Part shown: piece by piece, positions 24,732 to 34,891 of the stretch
How the letters are laid out: each line of letters begins with the position of its first letter
Position numbering within the stretch: the stretch's first letter is position 1
NCBI RefSeq assembly: GCF_024323335.1
Contig: NC_066579.1
Span: forward strand, 250,225,575 to 250,289,574
Source: Lathyrus oleraceus
Lineage: Eukaryota; Streptophyta; Magnoliopsida; Fabales; Fabaceae
DNA: 64,000 bases
Reading direction: 5' to 3'
Made by a program: the position numbers and the translations under genes
The notes under the pieces: model-generated
The model's input: only the letters and a program-made list of their open reading frames with translations
Database searches by the model: none
Told to the model about the DNA's origin: nothing

Positions 24732-27700
24732 CACGATGTTTTAACCTCTTCGATCGCGTCGGCCACAACCGTTCACTCTCAATCTGCCGGTAGCCACCAC
24801 CACATGACCTTCATGACAACCCCTTAAACCTTCATCTCTGGCGACAAAACCCCAATCTCAAACACTTACGCCTCCTCATATTAATGTTCTCTACCGTTTT
24901 CTCCGCCGTGAGTTTACTTCATTTCTCATAGGCCTAGCATCGTTATACCCGGATAATAACAACACTAACAAAATGACATAAACTGCCTCTGTTTGGTTCT
25001 CTTCTCCAGAGCAATCCTCCCTCTCCTGATCTTCAAGTTTCGAAACCATGTTATGATGGTTATGCTCCTCCATACGGATCTCCGATCTGGTATTATATAC
25101 ACCAATACGGTTACCGGAACTGCGGAAGTCGTTTGTGTTGGAGAAGTTATGAAACATGAGACTTGTCAAGGATTGATTCTTTTTGGTCTGTAAAGAACAT
25201 AAGCATTTCCGAGTGTGGCATGATTCTAGGATCAAACTGTTGACGTTTTGGCGAACGGAGTGGATACATATATGAAAGACCTTATTCTGCATGTTTGAAG
25301 GGGCTCCTGGAGAGCAAGAAACTTTGTTGGAATTGGAAGATACTGCTGCGAAATTGGCAAGGGAAAAGGAAACTTTGAAGAATAAGCTTAATCACTTATT
25401 CTCTACTTTTGCTGTCAAAGATATTTTCCATCTTCTTCGTTTCAATATAATGGCTCACACTACCACCGCCATCCTCTTCACCCCACGGCGCAACGACTCG
25501 CAACAACGACGATAAATCGGATGTTAGAGAATCAGGTTTAGAGTCGCTCCACAATAATAACGTTCATTTCACCTCCGACACCGATCCATTACCATCACGC
25601 CGGCAACACCGACTCGACAGGAGTTGAAATTCATATCAGTTTACTTATTATTACTTGGCTGTGAGTTTACTGCAGGCGATTTTTTCATTGAATGCAAAGT
25701 TTTGACACACCGATTTACATTCTTCTTCTGTTATGAATGGGCTGTATATTAAATATGTCATGGGATTCTTGGCTCATTGATGTTGTTTGTTATCCTTGCA
25801 CATGTTTCATTTCATTGTGATTTTTGTCTCGATTATACAAATATGAGATGCTATGTTTAAAATACTTTGCTATCCTTATACATTAGTCCAATATAGTGTT
25901 CATGTGACTGTTGTTAATGTTGGGTGTGTACTAAAATCTTGAATGAGGACTCGTGAAGACCTTTGTGGTTTTTCTTGAAAAAACTTTTAGTTCATAGGAA
26001 GGTATAGCAAATATTATGAGAAATGGTGGGTAATTTAAGTTTACATAATTCACAAGGCCACATTTGGTTTCTCCTTTAAAATGTTGATGGGATGGCGTGT
26101 TCATACCGTACATGTCGCATGCAGTCCTTACTTTGAATCAAAACTTAGTGATAATAATCCTTGATAAAAAATATAGATGTTTATTATATCTTTATTTGCT
26201 TAAATGATGTGGGTTATCTAGACTTGCCATTTGTTCATTAATTTTGATAAAAATAACTGCTAATTTTTAAAATTAAATTCTAATTAGAGATGATCCTTTT
26301 ATGTTCTAACATATTCTTTTAATAATTTCCTTTATATCAATTTCCATTTATTATGTCATGAATATATGTATAGACTTTAGTTAAAGTTAATGAGTGTCTT
26401 TGAGATATATTTTTATTGCTTATAAGATTAAGTATTGTATTCATTCGATTTTTATCTCAATGCAATATCTTTTCTGTAAATCAAATAATGGATGAAAAAA
26501 GAATGGGAGGCGTTCACCTCACCATCTCTCGAATAATTGAACGATTGACCCTCGCCATATTGCTCAAATTATTGACTTTTGATTAAAACCTTAAATCGCA
26601 TAAATTCAAAATTATTTTCCCAAATCAACTATAATTTCTAAAGACTTTATTTTTATAATCTAAATTTCGGATGATAAGAGAATTGGAGGCGTTCGCCTCA
26701 CCATCTCTCGAATAATTGAATGATTGGTGCACGTCATATTGCTCAAATTATCGACTTTCGATCAAAACTTTACCAAACTCAAATTCAAACAATCTTATCA
26801 TTAATATAAATTTTAAAACATTTATAACTTAAACTTCGGATGCAAATAATAGGAGGCGTTTGCCTCACCATCTCTCGAATAATTGAATAATTGGCGCTCG
26901 CCATATTGCTCAAATTATAAACTTCCGATTAAAACACACTAAATGAACTTGGATAAAAGAATGGGTGGCGCACACCTCATTGTTCCTTGAATAAACCGGT
27001 GGGAGGCGCACGCCTCACTACCGTGCATATTTGATTTCCGCAAACAAACTTTCAATAAATAATTTAAATGAAAAAGGGAGTAAAAGGCGAACGCCTTATT
27101 ATTCCTTGAAAGAATTGAACGATTGGTGTGCACCACATTGCTCAATCTTTTATCGTTCTTCAGAAATATCTTAAACACATCCCATCTATCTGTTCTCGCC
27201 CCCGTGCGATCAAAACCAATCAAACAAAACACCTAACATATTAATTCAACTCGTCACCCCCGTGTGACCAAAACTCTTTTTAGAAAGAACATTGTTTAAT
27301 CCTTTCTAATGCGCACAACAAACCAATCCTTAAGCCTCCTCTGAGAGTAGACAAGCCAACGTTTAGCCTTTAGATCGCGATCTAAACAGCCGTTCGGTAA
27401 AAGACACCAACAAACCGTAGTTCTCCGAACTACGAATGCTCTGATTTCCTTATTGCACCATAAGGATACGTAGGCACGAGATTGCGAGATCTTGGCGAGC
27501 ACACTAATAAAAAACCTCCATTTTCCCCCCTTCTGAGGTTTCCATCCATCTCTATTATCGATCTTTATCATTTAAAGAAAACAAACAACATTAACTAACA
27601 TTCAAATCGCAAATTAGACTAAAAGGTTCCCGTTGAGTACAACGGACGTGAGGGGTGCTAATACCTTCCCTTGGCGTAATCGACTCTCGAACCCGAATAT

Positions 27701-27850
27701 GGTTGCGACGACCATTATTCTATTAATTTAAAGGTTTTATCAATATTTTCCTATTCCTTTATTGGAATAAATAAAGTTTGGTGGCGACTTTGTTCGAACT
27801 AATTTTTTCCACGACCATCATGCGAGATCGTATTTTTTCGAGATGCGACA

Positions 27851-27855
27851 GGATG
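27851..27855. repeat. Target site duplication of element A, right copy (GGATG)
   Basis: Exact repeat of 1821-1825, directly after the LTR terminus. Confidence 0.93.
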
Positions 27856-29177
27856 GAACCACTCCCCTTAAGTTACATCCTCGTCGGGTTGAGTATTTGT
27901 TTGACCGTTTCTTTCTAGCTCTTACCTAGATAGATACTTTTGGTCCCCCGAGAGTCTATTACCCAGTAACTGATAATATTCTTTTCGATTTGTGAGTACT
28001 TTACTTTTACCCAATAACCGGTAATTGTAATCTACTTCCTATATTTTTCCAGTGAATTTGTTTTCACGTTTCCCCAGGCAGTCTATCCTTGATATGTTCA
28101 TCCTAACCAATGACGGATATTCTCCCTTTGTGGTTTTCTACCCAGTAAAAAGGTAGTTGTAATCCCTATTTCATTCCCCAGCGGGTTAATCCTTGATATG
28201 TTTATCTTAACTGATGACATATTTTCTCCTCTTTGTGGTCTTCTGCCCAGTAACCGGTAGTTGCAAATCCTGCTTTCCCCTGCTGAGTCTATCCTTGATA
28301 TGTTCATCCTAACCGATGACAGATATTCTATTTTTGGTATTTTATTCAGTAACCGATAGATATAATTCCTACTTTTTCAGGGATTCTATCCTCAATATGC
28401 TTACCCTAACCAGTAATGGATATTCTTCCTCTGAGTCTATCCTTGATATCTTCACTTTAACCAGTGACATATATTCTCTCTTTGGTCTTCTGCTCAATAA
28501 TCGATAGTTGTAAATCCTATTTGATATTTTCCCCAGTAGGCTTTTCTTACCCAGTAACTGGTAAAGAATACACCTCATTTTTCCTCAGTGGGTCATCCTT
28601 GATATGTTTACCCTAATCGGTAATGGATGTCCCTCTATCAGAGTACATTATCTTCCTACCCAGTGACCGGTAATAGATGATATACTTCTGGTACTCCTGT
28701 GTTGAAGATCTTTCTTCCCCAGTTGAGTTTGAGTGCGTATTTCCTCAGTGAAGTCGCCATTCCCTGCTTGGTTTGAGTATTTCAGTCTTATTCTGATGTA
28801 CCAGTTTCCTCTACAGATTTTTCTTTTTCCCCGACCGAGTATTTCCATTGATTTATTTTCATGGAATTCCTTCGTTGTCTCCAGCAATTTTTAAGTCGTA
28901 GCCTGGCCTACGCACATCAATTTATCCCCAGAGTCTTTGTCTCCCAAGTGAGTTTTTCCTTGTGGAATGAATTATGCTCCTGTGAATTTTCGGTCTCTCC
29001 AGATTCTTTTTCTTTGTGGCAAAATTTTCCCCATAGAGATTCTTTTTAACATTCATATCATATGCATCATGAGGTCTCTTAGGGACCAAAATTTGTTTCT
29101 ATATGTTGTTATTTAAGTCCATTCTACTGAGTCGATACAAATATTTTAACCTTCACATCCTCAGTTAGAATGTCCTT
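27856..29177 (+). mobile_element. Ogre 3' untranslated region, right piece, with hairpin array
   Basis: Continuation of 1206-1820, ending in the PPT of the element whose 3' LTR is at 29191. About 27960-28690 is a loose tandem region alternating TACCCAGTAACYGGTA and GATATGTTYAYCCTAACC words. Two hairpin types alternate. One has loop CTAACC with arms TCATC/GATGA (28304-28319), TCACT/AGTGA (28452-28467, loop TTAACC) and TTACC/GGTAA (28608-28623). The other is CCAGT-A-ACTGG-like (near 28550). There is no supported ORF; 28700-29177 is CT-rich filler. Confidence 0.7.
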
Positions 29178-29190
29178 AAATAGGGACAGC
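29178..29190 (+). other. Polypurine tract upstream of LTR B
   Basis: TAAATAGGGACAGC-like purine run directly before TGTAAGACCCC. It marks LTR B as the 3' LTR of whatever lies to the left, although a PBS also follows LTR B on the right. Confidence 0.85.
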
Positions 29191-30707
29191 TGTAAGACCC
29201 CAATTTTGACCCAAATATCCCTCATGCTATCTTATCATATGCATTGGCTTTGGGATCACACCTTGGCATCCTCCTTGCCCCTCATTCATTGGGTTTGTAT
29301 TGGGAGAGGTCACCAAGCATATTTGATTGTTTCGTACTTTATTTTTCATTATTTACTAACCAAAATACCAAAAATATGTCTATGTATAGCTTTTTTTCTT
29401 TTGTAGGTAGTGTGTATGCTCACCTATGCTTCGTCAAGCTCATATCTAGGGTTTAAGACCCTCAATACAAGGAGACTAATCAAGATATGTTTCACATTGA
29501 CTTTAGACATCATATATAGGCCCCCATGATCTTCACATATCATTTTGATCAAGAAATCATCAAGAGTTTGAAGCTTGTTGGCCTTGGAAACCCCAATTTC
29601 ATCTAGGTATATTATGTGACTTCCTCAGCAAGTTTCTTCATAATTTGATCAAATATTTTAAGGTATGCTTCATATTACATCATATTACACATATATGATC
29701 CTCCATGAGTCCCAAAAATCAAGAGAATATCAAGCTAGCAAGATGGTTCATGGTGGTTGACCAGAGAAAGTCAACTGGTCAAAACTGGTGTTCCCTATAC
29801 CCTATCTCCTACAATTTTTGTCATATGAAAATTATTCCAAAACAAATTTACTCATAATTACATTCCAAACAACTTACAAGTTGATGTCAAGAGCTAGTAT
29901 TTCTTGGAAAGCCATTTTTTATGGTGAAAGATTATAGGTCATTTTGTCTGAACCCTAGTTAAGAGGTCAACTTCCCAAGACCATAACTTGCTCAATTTTT
30001 ATGTGATGAAACCCACTAAAGTGTCATGATCAAATTAAATATGTCTTATACAACTTTTATTATTTTAGGAACTTAAAATTCAACTTGAAAATGCATGTGC
30101 CAAGAGGAAACATTATAGGTCATTTTGGGCCATTACCATTGAACAAGTGATTTTCCTCAACTTCTAAAATGCATAACCCCTTCATGCCAAATCCAAATGA
30201 GGTCAAATTTATGGCCAAATTTAATAGGTTTTAAATATATACAACTTTGATGAAGGAAGTTATTCCATTTGAAGTCCATAACAAAAGTTATTCAAGGTGG
30301 AAGAAGTAAACATTTGATTTGATACTTAGAAAAATTTCATTTATGTTTGATTTTCCAAACTTTCACCTCAAAATGCATAATTATCAAAGCTTCAAATGAA
30401 AAAGTGTTCAACATGAAAGTTGTTCCCCTTGATCTCACCTTTCCAAAATGTCCAAGATCATCTCATTTGGATCAATATTGAAGGACTTGAGTATGGGTGC
30501 AGTGCATGGTACCATTTGGAGGATTCTCATGTTCAATTTCATTTCATCATTGCATGGCTTAATGCATTGCTTTCAGCATCACATGTGCATGATCTTGGAC
30601 CTTTTCCAATCATTCTTTGGCTTTTGTACATGCCCATGCAATCTTGCAGGATGCAATTGCTATTTTTGGATTTTTAATGGAAGTGTGCAAAGAGCATTTG
30701 AATTGGC

Positions 30708-30715
30708 TATAAATA
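30708..30715 (+). promoter_or_regulatory. TATA box of LTR B
   Basis: TATAAATA in GGCTATAAATATAAG, ~1.5 kb into the LTR, at the same place as in the type B solo LTR. Transcription would begin around 30740. Confidence 0.7.
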
Positions 30716-30960
30716 TAAGTGCTATGAGCTCAGAACTTCATCAACACCTTGCCCAAGCTTTGCCAGGACAATCCAAACCCTTCATTCCATAGAATTCTTG
30801 AAGATTTCAATTGAAATCGAGTTTGAATTTCACCTTCTGTTTTGAAATTCAAACTCCAAGAATTCATTGCCCTTTCCATCTCAATTGATCACTACAAGCA
30901 AGAGGAAGAGGAATCAAGCAAATCCATATCAAGATCATGCAAATTTGAAGCAACTCGAAG

Positions 30961-30962
30961 GT
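30961..30962 (+). other. Candidate 5' splice donor of a leader intron
   Basis: ACTCGAAG|GTGAAAAC, ~220 bp after the expected start of transcription. Donor-like sites lie at the matching place in the other TATA-bearing LTRs. With the acceptor at 34887-34888 it would define a leader intron of about 3.9 kb that removes the rest of the LTR, the PBS and the leader. Inference only. Confidence 0.4.
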
Positions 30963-33614
30963 GAAAACTCAGAAACTTCATCTCTTCGATTCTCTCTTAA
31001 TTCTCCACCATTCTTGGTGATTTTTGGTTTGCTGAATTCCTACCACTGTAGGCAACAAGATTAAGTTGCTTTGAGGTCAAATCGAAGTAACTCAGTTCAT
31101 GATCCTCAAAATTCAAATCCCTATATCTTTTTATATACATGGAATTGGAAAAAATTGAGGCCAAATTCGAGCTTCTGAGCATTTTTTATTTGAATCCATG
31201 TCCTTGTTTTTTATTTGGGTGATGGTTGATGGTGGACCAGTCCGGTGAGGTCCACCGGAGAAGAAGATCGGAGCCCTAGCTCAGGTGGTGTGTTGTCATG
31301 CCTCATAACCATCAGATCTTGTTTAAATGTTCTAATCCTGACCGCTCCTTGTGATTACCATCCCTATGACGCATTGACTGAGGTGTATGGTGTGAAGCGC
31401 GTGCTTGGCCATCAGATCTGCCACCTCAATTAATGAGGGAGATCTGATTGCCCTTGTTTCATTTTTAATTTCTTTTTAATTTCTGATTTTATATTTAATC
31501 CATTTATTTTGTTTAATTCAAATTAATTTCATTTTTAATCCAAAAAACATGGGACTTTCACCAAAAATATTTAAATATTTTTCTCTTTCATTTTCTGAAT
31601 TAAAATTGTTTTTTGGATTAATTTTTACATTTTTCATGAATTAAATGCTTTTCACCAAAAATATTGAAATATTTTTCTCTTACATTTTTCATGAATTAAA
31701 ATTGTTTTTTGGATTAATTTAAAAATACTTCTCACTTTTTAAAAATTGTGATTTTTTTTGTCTAAGGTCCTTTGACCTTGTTTGACCTAGGATAAATCTC
31801 TTGGCCATTTATTTGGTGTTTTGAAGAGATTTTAGGTTTTGACCAAATTAATTTGTACTTTTATGCATTTTTTATTTGATTTTTAATTGATTAATTGTGT
31901 AAAAATTATGTTGAGCCATTTTTATGGTCTTGTGATGTTTAACTATTTTTTTGGGCCTTGGTCAAGGTTGATTTGAATTTTTTTTGGATTAAAATCATTG
32001 GATTTAGGGGATTGATGAAATGTACATTTCATCTCCCAAAATGAATAAATGATTTTAATTTGATAAAATTCCTCCCATGACCAATTTGTGTTTCTCTCAT
32101 CTCCTCAACCACTTCATCTTCATTCCCATTCTTTTCTATCCTTTTCATTGACCAATGAAGTCTCAATATCCTAAGGCTAATTGGTTCATCAATGACCTAG
32201 TGTCAAATGAACCAATACAAGTATGGATGAGATAGGTCCATCCCTTATGATATTTTCTTTTAGTGAGTGGTATGTTTTAGGAGTTTGGTTCATTATACCA
32301 AATATCTGACATGCATTAGCACCTAAATTTTTATTGCCCGACCTCAGATAGTTGTGACTTCTGCATAAGTCCAATTATGATTGCTTAACATAAAGCTAAA
32401 TTTTGACCTTAAAGGCGTATCATTCTAGTAAGTGAGATTGTAAGTCTCCGATCTTTCATGGTATTGTGTGGAAACTTGGCCTTTTTTACTTCCTTTGGAA
32501 GACGTCTTGGTTCAAGGATCCATGCTTGTGAGAAGATGGTTGAGTGTTCTCCAAAGAATGAATTAATCAATTGAAAAGCAAAACACTACTAACATTTAGT
32601 TAACTTTGACTAACTCTTATTAATATTGCTTTACTTTCAAGTCATTTACTTTATGAAATTTAATTCCAAGTCATTTACCATTCATTGCCATTTACAGATC
32701 ATTTAACTTGTTTATGTTTATGTCATTTTCACTTTGCTCATTTGAGCCATATATTGTGTTTGTATATATTTGTTTGTGTATTTTGTTTGTGTTTGTGGTC
32801 GTAGGACCTTAAACTACCTAATAAACAACAAAAACTCAAAAAAAAATGTTTGATGGACTGTTGGGCTTGATCTGAACTTTTGGACTTAGGATTGGCAACA
32901 TTCCATATGCAAAAGGAGTTGTCCAATGGCAACATTTTGAGACCAAGTTAGTGTGATTTGAGCCTTCATCTGATGCAAGTATTGGGATCTATTTGAACTC
33001 ATCTGCTACATTGTCTTAATGCCAATTGTTATTTTGATCTTGTGTCTGATGCATTATTTTGAATTAACCAAGGAGTATTCCATCTGATACATGAGAAGAC
33101 AAAGAAGACTGTTAGTTATGGAGTTGCTTGCTTGGATGTGGATATCTTTATTTAATGCCTTAATCTTCATGATGTCTGATATTTCTAATTGCTTGCTGAT
33201 AATTGCCTTATTCAAAGTCCAAAGGGAAATTGGGTTTTCTATATGACGTTCTTGTCTATTGGATTGCATCCCATTGGTCAGATCTTTTCAATCCTTAACT
33301 TTTAATTTTATGCTTAGGATTAGTCTCTTCATCTCTTCCCATTTCTTAAATTTCAAAATGTCTTCCCCTTTTTGAAAAACCTTCTTTGTTTGTGATTTCA
33401 AACTTTGATCTTATTTCAATTAAAAACTTTGGCCTTATGCCATTGAATTTTCAAACTCTTTTCTTAAATCAAACTTGTAAATAAATCAAATCATATTGAC
33501 TTAAAATTTAAAAGGACAAAAAGAATGAACACCCATTGAAACTTGTGGGCCCTTTGTGCCTCTTTTAACTTAAATTTTGATTAAAAGCAACTCACTCATT
33601 TTGAAATTGTTACC

Positions 33615-33660
33615 ACGAACTACGAGGTTTTGATCCCTCACTTTTATGTTTGTACGTAGG
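33615..33660 (+). promoter_or_regulatory. Conserved LTR hairpin motif (LTR B)
   Basis: CGAACTACG at one end and TACGTAGG at the other, with GAGG-TTTTGATC-CCTC inside. It follows the pattern of the other LTRs and lies ~150 bp before the conserved GGGTGCTAACACCTTCCC block. Confidence 0.5.
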
Positions 33661-33932
33661 TAGAAGTCTGAAGGTCTTGTCAAACGTAAAAATATAATTA
33701 ATGAATTCTTTTCCCATCCCCACACTATATCTTTCCCAAACATCTTTTATACCAAAAACACATACACACATAAAAAGGGCTCCCTATGAGTACCTAGGAC
33801 ACTTTGGGTGCTAACACCTTCCCTCTGTGCAACCAACCCCCTTACCCGTAATCTCTGGAATTTTATTATTTTTTATTTAAAAACTTCTTATCTTAGGGTT
33901 TTGTTCGTACTTTTCCCTTTTCCTTTGGAAAC

Positions 33933-33938
33933 AATAAA
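33933..33938 (+). promoter_or_regulatory. Probable polyadenylation signal of LTR B
   Basis: AATAAA in GGAAACAATAAAAGCGCGG, ~75 bp before the LTR end. The same hexamer sits near the end of the type B partial LTR (~1127), both solo LTRs and LTR A (~5998), as expected for the RNA 3' end. Confidence 0.6.
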
Positions 33939-34020
33939 AGCGCGGTGGCGACTCTGGTTTTATTGATGTTAAGCTTATCCATAGCTTGATGGTCATGAAT
34001 TTACCGCTACCGAAATTAAG

Positions 34021-34039
34021 TGGCGACTCTACTGGGGAG
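34021..34039 (+). other. Primer binding site of element B
   Basis: TGGCGACTCTACTGGGGAG, nine bases after the LTR terminus. It is the tRNA-Arg type PBS described for Ogre. The distance from the LTR is longer than the two bases in A and C. Confidence 0.9.
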
Positions 34040-34886
34040 TAGTCCTCAGTGGGTTTAGCCTACTTTTTATGTGTATATATTTGTATATTTGATGCTTGTA
34101 TACTTGTTTTGTGTGATATAATTTGCTTGATGTGCTTGGTGATCTCTGAGTTATAAGATAAGTTCTAACCCGAACTTCAGTGCAATTAAGATAGGAGGAT
34201 GGTATAGTCATGTTCAACTTGTGTGGAGTAGTCCTTAACAAGTTGGCTTGAGACCCATCCACTCAGTGGAGACCCTTTTGGAGTTACTAATGTCACACAA
34301 GTAATTTGTGGTTAGGCATTACTTTCTCTGATTTGGGGTCCGAGAAGCTGAGGACCGTAGAAAATTTAACCCAACTTGGCCTATTTAGGACGTAGTGCGG
34401 AGACTGTTGAGGTGTAGACCTGATAACAGTTGTTACGTGATTCTACACTCAGACGATTTTCTCTTGAGAATATTATGGGTTGATGAGTTAGTGATCCTAA
34501 CCTATAATATCCGATAGTTGGAATTAAGACTCTGGGAACTTTTTAGAACATGATCTATAGGTTTTTATCCTTAGTACACTCCTTTGGGATGGTTTTTAAC
34601 CTAACTTCATGCTCGTGACTCATAACAAACCCTTTGATTCTTGGTCGATCCGATCAAGTCTTGTCAATATCAATGGAAATTGGGTGTTGATAAGGTGAAA
34701 ACCATAATCCACCAAAATGGATGATTGATCTTGATGATTACTTGATCCATCCCTTGACCTTTGTTTGTGTTTGCCTTGTGTGTGATCCCTTGTTTGTGAT
34801 TGTTGTGTTCATACATACATGCACATCATAACATTCATCACAAAAATAAATTTCCAAGAATTAGGTCTTATTTGCAAATATTTTTC
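34040..34886 (+). other. Element B 5' leader
   Basis: About 850 bp without a supported gene, between the PBS and ORF1. It ends in ATTTGCAAATATTTTTCAG, a pyrimidine-rich 3' splice-site-like sequence. No clear tandem repeat is seen here, unlike the leaders of A and C. Confidence 0.6.
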
Positions 34887-34888
34887 AG
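34887..34888 (+). other. Candidate 3' splice acceptor directly before ORF1
   Basis: AAATATTTTTCAG|ACCATGG: the acceptor AG ends three bases before the ORF1 ATG, which is in a good start context. Element C has ATCCATATGCAG at the corresponding place (59400-59401, minus strand). If used, ORF1 would be translated from a spliced RNA. Confidence 0.45.
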
Positions 34889-34891
34889 ACC

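Larger units (their letters stand above)
1826..27850 (+). mobile_element. Element A: nonautonomous Tat/Ogre-type LTR retrotransposon, gag only
   Basis: Both LTRs (1826-6082 and 18760-27850) begin TGTCATACCCC, end GATGCGACA and are flanked by GGATG. A PBS follows the 5' LTR and a PPT precedes the 3' LTR. Removing the two later solo LTRs and their duplications leaves about 16 kb. The interior has a decayed gag (12351-13759) and then ~5 kb without any protease, reverse transcriptase, RNase H or integrase similarity in any frame. It would have needed enzymes from a relative. The gag-only state could be original or a pol deletion. Confidence 0.9.
18760..27850 (+). repeat. Element A 3' LTR, interrupted by a solo LTR
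   Basis: It begins TGTCATACCCC and ends GATGCGACA. Pieces 18760-20030 and 24727-27850 align by eye with the 5' LTR, and the 4696-bp solo LTR plus one 5-bp duplication account for the interruption. Net length is ~4390 bp against 4257 bp in the 5' LTR; part of the excess is small insertions such as near 19786-19820 and 26060-26130. The palindrome array recurs at ~26506-27097 and the hairpin motif at 27415-27475. Confidence 0.92.
29191..34011 (+). repeat. LTR B (Ogre type), flanked by PPT on the left and PBS on the right
   Basis: 4821 bp, beginning TGTAAGACCCCAATTTTGACC and ending ACCGCTAC(C), where the usual final A of CTACA appears changed. It matches the solo LTR 20031-24726 in order and content: TATA box 30708, donor-like site 30961, hairpin 33615-33660, GGGTGCTAACACCTTCCC 33806-33823, AATAAA 33933-33938 and the PBS-like GTGGCGACTCT 33945-33955. 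No target duplication flanks it, so it is a shared LTR or a recombination joint and not a solo LTR. Confidence 0.9.

Noticed and set aside
1..29190. Reading 1-1205 as the 5' LTR of the element ending at LTR B
   Set aside because: No PBS or gag follows base 1205; the sequence after it is already of 3' untranslated type. An internal deletion cannot be excluded.
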